Shown: positions 1-13,235, counted from the first letter of the stretch. The stretch: 64,000 nucleotides of DNA from Clavelina lepadiformis (GCF_947623445.1 NC_135244.1:7130001-7194000), one strand, 5' to 3'. Notes: a model not told the origin generated them from the sequence alone. Numbers and translations: made by a program.

Positions 1-533
1 GGCCTGGACACGGTTATAAAAGAAGTTTTTGCATCTGATGTGTTAGCTTCCTAAAACTAAATGGGCGAAAATGGTGACTGAACACTTACCTATAACCTTA
101 CTCAAGTAAGGTGGAAACTTTGGCTAGAAATAGAAACTAGAAATATTATTGAAAATCTAGACCACGTGTCATTTGGATTTAGCAAAAAATATAATTATCA
201 ACTATGACCACGGACACATTATTTCATTTTTAATAGTATGGCAAATGAAACGCTACTGAGTAGCATACAAGAGATTAAATATCCATGTTATGTTGGCTAC
301 CGCCCCTTTTTACTTGTTCAGTTACTTAATTTAAAACGTGAAGTTGGTTGCCTTGCTTATACTGTATATGTTGGTTGGTGTTTTTCCCAATCAGTTACAT
401 AATCGCATAATCATATGAAGTTGTTTACAAACAGCTCAAACAGTTTACAAACAACTCAAGATCATTTAACAAAATGCGTCTCATTTCCGCCATACCTATG
501 CGTGTGGGATTCACTTTTGATGTATTCCATATA
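1..533. other. Non-coding left edge, no gene recognised
   Basis: AT-rich sequence with no extended reading frame on either strand and no recognisable domain. Nothing here could be tied to the gene that begins at 2891. The stretch ends at the 8-bp target-site copy of the hAT-type element that follows. Confidence 0.5.
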
Positions 534-541
534 GGCTATAG

Positions 542-1517
542 CAGGAGTGCCCAGCCAGTCGATGGCGGCCTACCAGTGGTCCGCGGACAGATCCCAAGTC
601 GACCGCGAGACCATTAGAAAAACTAAAGTTTTTTATGTGTAACAGTTTGTTTTGTGACTTGGGACAACTATACGCCAACCAAATAATCGAGTAAGACTTA
701 AATAACTTGTTTTATTCAATTTTTATTAGTCGTTGTGAACTAGTGTTACATTAGGCTACGTTACTATTGTTACTTTGACGGTGTGACCAACACAACTTTT
801 TATTAGTTGACTTAACCTCAAAATCGAATATTAACCGATTACTATGTCTTTGGTAACTAAATAATCCAGTAATCAACCGACTTTCAATGGCGAATCGTGA
901 TCAATTTATTCTAATAGAATTTGATTACCAAAAATGCTAACAAATGACTAACTTACACTTTACGAAAAACGAATCACCTTAACTCTGTTTATAGAAGGTT
1001 TTCTGTATGTGTGTACTTGAAAGAAGTGAGGTTTGTGATGTGATGTCTACCTGCACCAACGGAGAGATTTAAATTTCGGAAAGAAATTCAAGCAAGGGCG
1101 CAATGAAGGATGTGGGGAGAATTTCAGTTTTATTGCTTCCACGACGATATCGTTTAATAAAAATTTATTTACCCGCTTGACCACTAACGCCGTGATTGCA
1201 TTTTTAAATAGGCTAAACATGTCATTGTTTTATAAAGAAATTAAACCTTTTCTTTTAAGGTTTTTTAGCGCATTTTCATTCGTTCGAATTTTGCGTCCGA
1301 GTTAAGTTTGCTATATAAATTTCATTGTGGCACCACAATGTATTTTACGTTACGTGCAAGGTTATGTTGGGGAGACTTGAAAACGTTTGAAATTAACAAC
1401 TAAGAAACACCGGAAATGATGTGTGTGGATTTGCAATGTTCACACTGGATTGGTAATCCGCTTGAGGTTGGCTACTTGAAAAGTAAACCTTGGGTTAATA
1501 AAGCTTGGGCACCCCTG
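542..1517. mobile_element. Non-autonomous hAT-type DNA transposon, 976 bp
   Basis: The left end reads CAGGAGTGCCCAGCC and the right end is the inverse of CAGGGGTGCCCAAGC, giving imperfect terminal inverted repeats. The element is flanked by identical 8-bp direct copies of GGCTATAG (534-541 and 1518-1525), the target-site duplication expected of hAT transposases. No transposase reading frame is visible, so it would have been mobilised in trans. The intact target-site copies suggest a fairly recent insertion. Confidence 0.8.
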
Positions 1518-1525
1518 GGCTATAG

Positions 1526-2890
1526 TATATATATACAAGCCACTTCATTTTCTCAATAGTTATTAAATGAGTTTTCGGTTAGTATAAGATCGGCCTAGAA
1601 TTATACAAAATTACTCGCCTCAAATTTTGCAGAAAAGAAAACGGCAAACGCGAATGGTTTATGTAAACATTTTAGTATGTTGAGAAAGCCATCAGCTATC
1701 AACTTTTGCTGATTTGCTTGCGTCAAATAATTTCCTGCTAGCAGAGTGTTTCGTGACAAATTATGCCATCACTTATCAAATACTTTGTTATGAACAGCTT
1801 GTGTTGTTGTTTATAAAATTTCAAATCACTTGCCGTCGCACTGAAATGGTCATGGTGATAAAAATACCCTTTGAGTTTGACAAGCTATAGTAAGATAATG
1901 ATTGGTTTTGCCCTTTTCAGGAAGCGGGGGCCGTCATCTTACTGGCAGCTTGTCCTACTCTCTAACAATTATGTTTGGATCGAATAAAAGCCGACTGAAC
2001 ATGCACGTCATATAGCGTTCCACGACAATCTGTGACTAGACGCAGGAAATATCATCCATCGCGTCCTTTGCATTCCTTTGAGACCGTCTCGCGGGTAAAC
2101 TTTATGAGGCTTAGTAAGCGCATGACGACAAATCATGTCATGATTTGTTTGCATTTTACTCTGTCCCGCTAACAAAACAATGACTGTTTGGGCTATTTTT
2201 TGATAAAAACAAAAACGTCAGCTTAAGTGGTTGGTTGCCTTCATTAGTGCATCTTACTTATAATGAGTCATTCCGCATTCGCGTTTCCTCCTTTTTAGAT
2301 AACTTTGCTCTCAGTGTACTTTTTAAGTTAACTATATTTTAACCAGTGATTAACATGTGTGTGAGTCTGTCTACGTAATATTAGCAAATAAGTATATTAC
2401 ATCCTATCTATGGTGCAACATTATCTGACTGATTTTGCCATGATGGGTTAGCAGTCGTGTGTACGCTTTTATGTGAAAGGTGTAATGAACAGACATACCC
2501 TTATAGATAAATTATCTTATGCTTTCTGCATAAGAAAAGAACTACTTAGTCTACATCGTAATGTAAACGATACAGAGAAATATTTCAAAGCAAGCTTTTA
2601 AAAGTTTAATAAATGTAGGTATCAGAGGAAAAAAAGAAATTTCGTTTTTAAAGAATTATTTGATAGACTATAGAATATAGATCAATGATTTATAACATGA
2701 GATGCGTTAGTTTAAATCGAAAATTAATGACACTTTTTGAGCTGTTAAAATTGGTCACGTTTTAACATTTTTATCTATATTTTTAATAATAAGATAACCG
2801 TATAATTAAACTGCAAATTGGGCGATTGAGCAAACCAATGGATACATCTTGACCTCCTAAAAGCGGGAAAAAGCGAGAAAATATAAGGAG
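1526..2890. other. Intergenic, promoter side of the C1q-like gene
   Basis: No reading frame with family resemblance was found. The first coding ATG of the C1q-like gene is at 2891, so the 5' leader and promoter should lie here. No specific element could be identified by eye. Confidence 0.4.
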
Positions 2891-5800
2891 ATGTACAAAT
2901 TGACATACGAATCCGATGAAGATGTTACGGCTCCAGGAGATGATGCCAGGAGCAGGACAAGCGACCACCATAGGTCAGCGCTGTATTTGATTTATGTCCA
3001 GTAAAAGCAAAAAAATGCTTTATACTATATGTAATTTGTTAACTATTTATACCTATGTATGTTTGCAATATGTTTGTCTCTGTATGCATGTGTGACTTCG
3101 TGCATGACCATTGTATATACAGTACAATTGCGTTGTATGCAGCTTGCTGTGCAAACGTAGTACAAATATTCCGTAGAGATGACATAATTTATATCAGAAT
3201 ATAATGTAATGTACGTCAACCGGATTACATTCCAAAGTTTCCTGCGGTCATCAGGGAACAAATCATTGTTATATCATGGCTTTACTAATACGAAAAATGA
3301 CTCACCTGACTTACCTTGCGTATGTGCTGTAAAAAACCCTTCACTGCAAAAGGTTCTTGTTTACGATAAGACGCTTTCCAGTTGCATTACTGCATATACG
3401 CTTGTGGCAGAATCGAAGAAAAATCAGACTTGGGTAATCCCAGCAGCCAGGCCGAACTTCGCTCGCAGTGGTCATCGTACCCTGAACATAAAGACAAAAG
3501 TAAGTTAAAAGTGGACTTTATTGACGCCTGCAAAAAGAATGTTACAGTGTACTTCATAAAATTATTTTAGGAGCTATAAGCCACGCCTTTCTGCAAAAGG
3601 TGTCTGTCTTACTGTAATTGAAAGACGTTAGAGGTTTCATCAATATTTTAAAATTTTATTACATGATCATAATAATTATTGCAATTATAGTGTAACATTA
3701 TTTTGCTCTGTTTTGTAGTGGAAGAAACGTTAGAACAAAAGGAAAGAAGCAGCACCGCGGCATCAACTACGATGGCAGCCTTTGGAGTGAAAAGAGAAAA
3801 ATCAACGGAAGCCAATTCAAAACAAACGGATCAAAAGTGAGTAAAAAGAAACAGTAATAAGAAGCAATAAAACTTGCTAATAGTTTAAAACTGCCAGGAT
3901 AAATTTTTAGTCTATACCGGATCTCAATCTTAATGTCCAGGCTAAAATAATCCAAACTCCGTAATAAGAATCCTAACCGAACATTTGTGTTGAATTCTTC
4001 AGTTTTATTCCATTAGCCTACTACAATGCCCAAACTAACTCAGACTCTCACAATTATCCGAAAATTTTGAAATTATCCAGAAGTTCCTATTTTTAGTCTG
4101 CTATGTCGTGTTTGTTAAGGTTATTCCAGTATAGGTATAACGCTGGATTCCCGTCATACTATAACTTAAACATTTACTATAGCATAGCGTATACACAAAT
4201 TGAACAGTTACCAGCTTAAGTTGGAATATCTTTTGTTATGTAGCCGTGTCAGTTGTAAATTCGGTTCAGTCATTCATTGCGCGGTAAAATTTATGATGCA
4301 TGTTGGCTGAGGTATTTCATAAAAACTTAACGGCAACTTTTTTGCATTATCACAGGAGAACATTTTACTCTCTATTTAAAAACGATCCGGTTGATGACAA
4401 ATTAGGACAAAGAAACACTCCATCCACGAACCAGTGTGAATGTAAGTTAATGCCAAGCTCATTGAAAGCGAAACTTGTGTGTTTTAAACTTTGGGTGACA
4501 TCACTTGCTTCTTGCAAAAAACAGTAACATCTGTTAAAACGTATTGGTTGAAATACGGTAGACAGCGATATCCATAGGTGGGCAGCAACGCGGTACTATA
4601 GTACTGAATTACTGTACCGTGGTACATTTTCCGTACCTATATACAGGTATCGTCGATATTTTTGAAAAAAATTACTGAATCCCTGTAACGAATTACTTTT
4701 TTCAAAAAATTTCAGTTGGTCCCGGTACTCGGTACTTTTCACGTGATTATTTCAAAATTTTAACAAGCATGTTTTTAAAAATATTTCTTAATTAACCCCG
4801 AATACCATTGTTAGCATCTGTTGATCTTTTTTAATCTAGAAATGTCAAGTAAAAGTGCAAGCGATTAACGTCACATATGTTTTGACCCGGAGTAACTTTT
4901 AACGGGGGCATAATAGCGGCAAATATTCCATTTGCAGCAGCATCATTTACACAAAAAGTACCGGTACAGAGTACCAACAAAGTACCAAGCTACATTTTAA
5001 AAATAATACCGAATGCCACAACCGTTGGTACATTTTTTGCCAAGTACCGTTACCATTACCGACGGTACTTTCAAAGTACCGACTGCCCACCTCTGGCGAT
5101 ATCCAGTGACATCTTTAACCAACATAAAACTTACCGATATATTTTTCAGTTTGGAAAGTATTTTTTGTTGTATTCTTCATGATGGGTCTGACTGCCGGAG
5201 TTGTAATACTCTTCGTGTTGTATCAAGACCTTAACATGAGGAACGATTCTCTAATGAGCCGAATAAATTATCTCGAAACACATGGACCCCGAGCAACCGG
5301 TCAAGTTGCAGTGGACGCGCTCTCTGCAGAGGTCGCCCCTCCATTACCAGAGCACGTAGTGCGTAATTATAAATTTTCGTGATGCTTTTGCAGTACTAGT
5401 TTTGTCAGTACTGTACCAGTAGGCCTACTAGTAAACTATTTTTGAATTACAATGTGTAATTGATTTGAATTACATTATATAGTAGGAATTCGTAAGTTAG
5501 ATACTATTATAACTAATAGTTTATATCTTTTTGTTTTCCTAAAACTCAGTCATTTTTAGTGGGTTTCAAATCTCAGTTAGCCTATGCCGTTAGCTGACGC
5601 ACATCACGGTGTGCCAAGTGGTTTTTATGGTGTCCAAGTTTTAAAACATTTAGACTGTCTTTTACACATTAATCTATAAATTCAATAATTCATACACATG
5701 TCACAAAATGTTATGCAGTTTGCATGGTATGGTATCGAACAAACCTTTTCTCGGATAAATTGGCGACCGGATAGTTTCATATATAGGCCTACACTTTTGC

Positions 5801-7166
5801 CTCATGTACAAAGATATTTGGCAACAAATGGTCAATGACAAATACTGAAGTATAAGGCATTGCAGACCAATACAATGAAGCAAAATACAAAACTTGGGGT
5901 ATCTACTGGGATCAGCATATACTCTAGAACAGCAACAGATACAAGCAAGAAGTGTGGCTTGAAAATAAAACTTACTGTGCCGGCATCAGTAATACGACAA
6001 ACCTGGCAATGTGCTTACGATGAACCCATACATTAACCAAAGATTTGTTACGTCGCAGGTGCCTCCATCGCCTCGACACTTCGATAGTTTTCAGAATCCT
6101 CCCTCTGCAGAATTGTCTATCGACGACACTCTTTCCTCATTACGGAGTGAGCTTGACCAATTTAAATTGAGAGTATCAGCGAATCAAAACGAAATCGGGG
6201 AACTCCAAGAGGAGAACAATGATCGTTCGAAAGAGTACCAGGCTGTCGTTGGGAAAATAAGAGCTCGGCTGTTGTTGTTATCTGATCGCTTGTCTAGCTC
6301 GGTGGACGCTCAACGGGTTTTCGAAAACATGCTTCGGGAATTACAGGCTGACATTGCAGTGATGAACTACACCGTCTCCTCATCTTTGCAAGATGTTTTT
6401 CAATATTTTGATTATGGTACCGAAGTTAGTGAGGATGATTATGAAGGTAATAATTTCTATGTTTGGTCTATATTTGATTGATCACAATAAAAAACATAAC
6501 AGAATGAAGTAAGGTAGCAAATTACATCATCTCTTCACATACAACGGATTAATGTCTCAGCTTTGAGCCTTTCGTTAAACTATGTCGATTATAATTTAAA
6601 CATGAATCTAAACACAATTTCCTTTCACAGCGATTGCTTTCGATGCCGTGCACATTCGCACCGAAACGAATATCGACACACACGGGATGGGTTCGCCGGA
6701 TTTTTTCGAAGTCATGTATTTTCCTGACTCTTCCGAGGCGGATTCAAGAATATTTTACAACTACGAAATGATCAACAGGCTTGGCGTGTTTGAGGCAGAA
6801 ACTGGAACCTTTAATGTTCCATCCGATGGAATTTACGTTTTTTTCGTCACTTTTTGCACCAACGTAGATAGCACTGACGAAACGGTGATTTCGTTGATGC
6901 AGAACCTTCTCCCGATTCGTCGCTTCCGTGTGCCCTTTTCCTCCTTCGGATATACAGACACCGAAGAACTATCGGACTTGGAAGAGTTGATGGAGGATTA
7001 TATGGAACCGAACGTCATGCAGCATAAATATACGGTGATCACTGAGTTAATGGATGGAGATGAAATTTATCTCAGATTGACAAAGGGTTCGATTTTTGAG
7101 AAGTCCAACACAGCGGAGTTACAAGACGAAGCATGCACTAGATTTTCGGGCTTCAAGCTTCGTTGA
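2891..7166 (+). CDS. Type II membrane protein with C-terminal C1q-like domain (7 exons, 502 aa)
   Basis: Proposed exons: 2891-2973, 3411-3499, 3719-3836, 4356-4441, 5150-5358, 6059-6446 and 6631-7166. They total 1509 nt, and every junction phase closes. The protein has no N-terminal signal. Instead it has a polar N-terminus of about 125 residues, one hydrophobic segment at about 127-150 (WKVFFVV through ILFVLY), a stalk, a predicted coiled coil at about 214-300, and a C-terminal C1q/TNF-like fold from about 325 to 502. The C1q call rests on the AFDAVHI start, the GVFEAETGTFNVPSDGIYVF block and the final FSGFKLR strand. This layout suggests a surface trimer with the head outside the cell; ligand unknown. 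The exon 5 donor could be GTGCGT (chosen, 5358) or GTAGTG three bases earlier; both keep the frame. A hAT MITE sits in intron 4. The gene converges on CDC37. Confidence 0.82.
4573..5095. mobile_element. hAT-type MITE, copy 1, in an intron of the C1q-like gene
   Basis: 523 bp with terminal inverted repeats CATAGGTGGGCAG / CAGAGGTGGGCAG. It is flanked by perfect 8-bp copies of GCGATATC (4565-4572 and 5096-5103). The interior is rich in GGTAC/GTACC steps and matches the element at 15248-15756 in inverse orientation. It has no transposase frame. It lies in intron 4 of the C1q-like gene, about 55 bp upstream of the exon that encodes the membrane segment. Confidence 0.85.
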
Positions 7167-7487
7167 CCTAACCGCATTTACGCTTGGCATTTTAAGTGCT
7201 TGTCGTTATTTTATTTGGGAGTTGTGAAGTCTTAGATATTCATTACTGTCATGTTGAATCATTTCTTTACTGTACCCACGCACTTCTATGTTCCGCGTAG
7301 TAGCTTATACTCTTGTACCTGTAACCAATTTTTTTAAGATTTCATGTGCACATATTTTTATGTTTCAGCTAGTATTAAGGTTACGATAGCTTGTCTGGAA
7401 AGTGGAAAGGCTTAACATTTCTACACAAGTTCAAAAATAGCATGTTTACAAACATTAAACAGATAATGACTGCAAGACAGAAACAAA

Positions 7488-7493
7488 TTTATT
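7488..7493 (-). promoter_or_regulatory. Candidate polyadenylation signal for CDC37
   Basis: The minus strand reads AATAAA about 490 bases past the CDC37 stop codon, in otherwise non-coding DNA. The position suits a 3' UTR of ordinary length between the two convergent genes. Confidence 0.45.
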
Positions 7494-7979
7494 GCGATGC
7501 ACATACATACAGATAAAAAATTTAACATGAACAGCGGGCATTAAACAACACATCAGCATATATCCAGTCACCAAACAGAAGGAAATAAACTTAAGAAAAT
7601 TATAGGTCCAGTTTCTGAAAATAACCATGACAGCTCAAATATACAAACGTACTGGTAGGGGACCTAATTTCACGAGTAAAATTTTGACCTAATCTCACAA
7701 CGCAAAAATTTCTTTCTTAGGGAGTGTGCACCGATTCAAGAAAACACCAAAGTCTATATTTACACGATATGGTATTACAAAGTTGGAAACTTTAACAGAT
7801 AAATTTACTTTGATCGCAAGTGGAGAAAATGAGACTGAACAAGAAAATCGCTGTTTATAAAGAGGGTATTCACACTTGGTTACGATTTAATAGACTTCAG
7901 CTTTGGTCAGGCATCCTTCATATTTGGTACTGAAGCCGAGTTCGATCATGCCAACCAATTACTAACGTTTTTTGGTAAA

Positions 7980-10789
7980 TCAGACCTGCGTTCCATCCTT
8001 ATTTGATGTTTCTGGAGGATTTTCTGAGACCACTTCGTATTCTCCATCTGAACCATTTTCCCCTTCTTCGAAAGTATTTTCTGTACCATCCTTACTTTTG
8101 CCTTCAGGCACCCAGAGTCCAGCTGCCACACATCTGTAAAATAAAAAGCAAACTTGCTTAGGGTTATCATCTTTATTAGTGGCAATAAGGTTCATGTACT
8201 TGAGCGCTGGTAACAACCTGCAGCACCTTTCGAAATGAGGTTCAACCAAAGATCACAATAAGAATGTCAAAGCAGGCAAAAACTGAAACATTGGCTACAA
8301 AACATATTCCCACCCAAAACAGTGACACAGAAATGAATATTTTACCTTTTCATGTGGTATTTGGCCTGATCTGTGTCCATCTCTTTGATGACTTTTTGCA
8401 ACATTGGAACGTCTTGTTTCTCGAAGCATTCCCGCAATTCCTAAAAGAAAAAATTATCATGAAACATCCTCATTATTTCCTAGAATATGCAAAATGTAAT
8501 GTAAGCCGCATTAAACTATACAACAAACTAACCGCTGGCAGCGTCTCCATGACATCAGCAGGGTGCAATCCTCCCGGGCCCATTTCCTGCTGTCTCTGCT
8601 CCTCTTCGTATCTTTTCACTGCTTCCTCAATTCGAATCCGGGCTCTTTCTGTTAACAACAAAGTATGACACTTATCACATGAAGGCACTGAACACATTAA
8701 AATCAAATTATGGTGTCTCAGCAACGTAGAAAAAATAAAATTTGATTTTAAAACGATGACCAACACCAAACGAAATAAACTTTTACTGAATAAATAAAAA
8801 ATAAACAATTTAAGCAATCATGAAACAATAGCAATGAGTTGAACCAAAGCACTTCTTGCCTTTTACTCTGCCTTTGAAGGCATTCAGCTCATCATTGAAA
8901 CTCTCAATGTATTCAGCTTGCATGGTTTCAAATCTTTTGAAGAAAGCCATGTAACAGTCTCGAGGATCAGTCTTCATCTGTATGCCCAGTTGGAGAATAA
9001 ATTGCAAAATAATTGTCTGATGAGCAACTTGTTCCATGAGGCTTGTTTTCTGCAAGAAGATTAACAAAATACAATTAAAAAATCAAAATCAAACACCAAT
9101 GACACGGATAATGAGATAAACATTCATACACAATAATCAAGGCATTTACCAGCTGGTTATTTGTATTTAATGATTAATGATACAATAATATTAGCATGAA
9201 GCTATTCATAGTGAAAATGTAAACCTTACCTCTTCAACCTGAAGATCAATGCACCAAATCACCAGGTAATTTGCCGCTTTGTCACTAATAAGGTGTGGAT
9301 TGTCTTGGAGATACCTTAACATTGTATTACTGTTTTACAACTACATCAGTCTATTTACACTTTGCTACTGGACAGTCTTAATTTAGTAGGAAGTATAGAT
9401 ACCCTGAATACAAACTTAGTATGAGATATCAGACTCAAAACAGACAATCATAAAATGCAGAATCCAGAAGAAACATATTTCTATCTAACCTACGGCTATC
9501 AGCTGCTTTGCTCAACATGCCATAATGCTGAAGTTGATCCCTGTACTTGTCTTGAAAATCTTTTTGCTGTTCAAATTGTTCGTCTTCTGAAAGCTCTTTT
9601 GCTTCTTTTGGTGACCTATGAGTGAAATTTAGTTATACTCAGCCACAAGACATACAAAGATGAAGTGCAAAACACATTTATCTTGCAAGAAATTTAGGTT
9701 TATATTTCTGTAAAGAACTCTTTTTTTTGAAATATATACATGATAAAAATATGTGCCAGCATTTATCATTCCTTTGATAATTATACACTTCAGTATGGGT
9801 AACACTTGTTGTTACTGAATTAAATATCTAATCAGTACTTAAGAATATAAACATGTTTATTCTTAATTTACCCGGAAGGACAATCTGAATAAAATCATGT
9901 AAAATAATTTGACATACTTGTTGATGATTGATTTGCTAAAACCTTCTTTACAAATGGTGTCAACATTCCATGGAGTCAGTTTATCTTTGTTTTCTAATTC
10001 CTGCTCTTTCTTCCTAAAATTTTCTTCTTGCTTCAATAACTCAGCTTTAGTCAATTTTACTTTCTTTAATTCCTGATCTGAGAGTTGTTGTCGCTTCATT
10101 TTCTCTTCTACTTCTTTCAACTTCTGTTTTTGTTGCTCTTTCTCTAAACAAACCAAAAAATGAAAATAATTTTAGAGACAGTGCCAGCCAATATTAAATT
10201 ACCTGAATTAAAATTGGCATCTATAAGTACAAAGGCAAGCTAAATTGTATTTTTGCCAGGTTTGGGGGATATCTCATCCACAACAAAATGCTTGTTTTAG
10301 TGCACTTTATTTTAAGTTTCATTTTGCATCTTATCAGTGCAACATGCAAAGAATGCAATTTATATGGTGATAAGAAAATATGGCAGCTTTTGACAAGAAA
10401 TCATGTGTGCAATTTACTTGTCTTCTCAGCACATTATAAATTGGCATAAATGTAAACGATTGGTGTGCAGGCTGACGAGTCTTGCACATTAGTGTGGTCC
10501 ACTCTGTACAACCTACATGGTGAAGCATGTAAGTACAAAATCAAAAACGCTATATGCTTTCATTTGTGCGTTTATGTTATTACAGGCATTTACAAAAGTC
10601 GCAAAGACTTTAGTCTATGAAAAAACCTTTTTCAAGTTTTTCCCATTCTTCTTTTCTTTCTTCCATTCTGTCAACTCTAGCCTGGTGTCTCCATCGAAAA
10701 AGACTCGGTGTATCAACATTTGGATGAGTGTCATCCTCATCATCAGATATTTCAATGTGATCCCATTTGCTGTAATCCAGCCTAGACAT
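7980..10789 (-). CDS. CDC37: Hsp90 co-chaperone Cdc37 (8 exons, 384 aa)
   Basis: Cdc37 delivers client protein kinases to Hsp90 in the cytosol. Exons in transcript order: 10789-10627, 10143-9918, 9615-9490, 9314-9230, 9049-8860, 8648-8533, 8440-8346 and 8133-7980; total 1155 nt, all phases closing. Visible hallmarks are the N-terminal start [19 protein letters not shown], which includes the conserved Ser in DYSKWD (the CK2-target region); a charged coiled coil; [15 protein letters not shown]; the Hsp90-binding block with [11 protein letters not shown]; and a [15 protein letters not shown] segment followed by GLWVP near the C-terminus. Length is close to the human protein (378 aa). Intron 5 needs a GC donor (GCAAGA at 8859 downward), because the nearby GT choice breaks the frame. 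Intron 1 appears to start GTTTTT, a weak donor supported by phase. The acidic C-terminal tail is of the usual kind. Confidence 0.96.
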
Positions 10790-13235
10790 TTTTCACATGT
10801 GGAATCAACCGTGTATAAACTCCTTTTTCAGTTTTGAAGTGTTTTTAATGCAAAAATGAACTGAAATATAAAACTTGGGAATCTGTAAAATTTGAAATTG
10901 TAATTTTAAGTACCGTACCCCACTGCCCTAAAAAATAGCTCATAGTTCCTTAAAAAAAAAAACAGAACAGTGGTATAATGTCATAATCTTTATCCTCAGA
11001 CTGAGAAAAGCCTGCAAGACTCAAACTCAACGATTATTATTATTCTTCGTCGCTCATCCTTACCGAGCTTGCCTTTGTGCAAGTGCACACTTTTTTTGTA
11101 CGGTATTACCCTAATTTACAACTATTCATCAGGTCCACTGAACAGAAGCCAGTATCGAATGATCACGATACTGAGGCATTAATCCTTAAGGCCTGTAACC
11201 AGCATGATAGTTAGGGCCGTTAGGGGGTCTAATGCAAGTGCGGGACCATACAACTGCCTGATCACCTCGACATTGTACAGAAAAAGTGACGTTTATACCT
11301 TGCTCAAGGGCCACACTGGGAAGTACGGCAGCTTTGACAAAATATTGTGTGTGCAAAGGCACAAACTGTGATGTGACGGTTCGCATTTAAGTAAAATTTT
11401 TTTGTTTAGTTAAGCAATATTAATAATTGGCGTTTAAACAATTAACTGTTTCTCGCTTGTTTAATATAAATCGGTGAGATGATGGAAAAGTTTAACATGC
11501 ACGTTGATAAATCTTGTGTGTGCAAATGCCACACTGGCTTTCCACTATGGCTCAAAGGCATTATACTGGTAAAATGCCAAAATAGTAGCACAACTGGGAA
11601 TTGATCCCAATTTGCATATGTAGTGCCCCACTCATAACTATATAATTGCTACCACAAACTACACAAGCAACAACTCTATAATTAGCATCACAAACGAGAA
11701 CCTACTTTAATAGATTACTTTAAAAATGCCTAGCTGCTTACAATGTTTGAAATGTGAGTTGGTCAAATCCCTGACTGAAAGGCACAGCAGTTTTTGACGA
11801 AAAATTGTGCGTGCCAAGGCGCAAATTTTGGCATGAAGCCTCAATTCTTCGTTTATTTTTATAAATTGGTATTTTAACAACCAGCTTTTCTTTGTTTCTT
11901 TATTACACAGCACAACAAAAAAAATTTTTTATGGTGCCGGAAATGTTTCAACAGCTATAGGGTATTTTTAGGGTGCCAAATTCAAAAATGGCATTGGATT
12001 TACCAAACTGGCTCTACTTTTTGAGATATTGATGTTTTAATATTTTCATCAAATACGTGTTAACTGCATATACTTTATGCAAAACCTGTGTAGAGATGCT
12101 AAGGTTGTGGATAAATGGAAAAAAAGCTTAAACTTTGGGGTACCTAATGGTGGGGAGGGAACGAAATTATCACCACAATAACTGTTATTATTGTATAGTT
12201 AAGTTAACAGTTTTTAACTGTAACGAAAAAAGTGGGATTATCCTGGCTTGGCATCAATGAGGCGACCAGCAGTGTTGCACTGTGAAGGCAATCCTGACCC
12301 TGTCTTTGCATCACTGCCACACCTTTAAAAATAAAACACTGAAGAACCTCATGAGAGGTAACGTAGAGAAGCCGACTGTGGTAGTTGCCACGGGACCAAC
12401 ACATGGTGGCAGGTTACTGCTGGAGCCTCGAACATTGTTGTCCTGATGTCCACTACAAAAGAAAGTCATTTAAGTCAGCCAATTGGAAAAAACATCCTTA
12501 TTTTTGGATTTAGCACCCCAAACATAACCCAAAATTGATGAAACATCTCCGGCACAAAAAATTGTGCTGACCAGTGTTATAAATCAGTGTGAAGATGAAA
12601 AAAATTTGGCATGCACGTTGTTGAATCTTTTGTGTGCAGCTGCCACACTTTCCACTATGGGTCACATCTCTTTAGTTCGCCAATCTGAATCCTAATCGAT
12701 TCTCCAATCTGAATGCTAACCAATCCGCCAAATGTGTAGCCTACTATCAATCATTGGCACATTATCGTATTGTTGTTTCTTTCAATGGTTAGCTTTTTAA
12801 CCATAGCATGTTGCAAATTTTCGTCTTTTCGAGATAAAACATCTTTGTCGTATGTCCATTGTTTTACACTTTACAACATTTATGTCCAAAGATACAGAAT
12901 GGTGTTAGAACCAAACATCTACCATCAGCGAAAACAAAGAAATACGCGGCGCATGAGGAGAAAGAAACAATATGAGAGCATATAGGAAGTAGGGGAGAAA
13001 AAGAAAAAATCTTGTATCAATACCATTATTGAAAAAGCGTACTGATATTACTGGTATCATAACCGATTTCTCACCCAAAAGCAATAAACTTTCCAATTTG
13101 GTTAATAAACGGCCATACTGAAAAGCATGGCACCCATCTGCAATATCTCGAGTGTGCAGGATGGCCAAAATTGTGGGGTCCGTTTTCCAGAGGTAAATGT
13201 GAAACTTTCGGGTGCAGTTGCCATTCTTTCCTCTA
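10330..13235. repeat. Degenerate repeat family with a recurring TGCCACACTTTCCACTATGG motif
   Basis: Several diverged copies share two linked modules. One contains GGCAGCTTTTGACAAAA followed by TGTGTGCAA (about 10383, 11330, 11790). The other is GGCATGCACGTTGTTGAATC followed closely by GTGCAGCTGCCACACTTTCC (about 11495-11555, 12605-12660, and a weak copy near 13195-13235). Copies 11.3 kb and 11.8 kb have the same module order. The second is interrupted by a separate TIR element. The family recurs at 59.2-59.9 kb in both orientations. The first intron of CDC37 overlaps the left edge. No coding content is recognised. Confidence 0.55.
11905..12577. mobile_element. TIR element nested in the 10-13 kb repeat array
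   Basis: The two ends are inverted copies: the left end runs CAGCACAA, a poly-A/T stretch, then GTGCCGGAAATGTTTCA; the inverse of the right end runs CAGCACAATTTTTTGTGCCG then GAGATGTTTCA. The similarity continues inward for a further ~30 bases around GGGTGCCAAATTCAAAAAT. The flanks together restore an uninterrupted copy of the host repeat (compare 11440-11490), which shows that this is an insertion. Exact borders and target-site copy are uncertain by a few bases. No transposase frame is seen. Confidence 0.6.
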
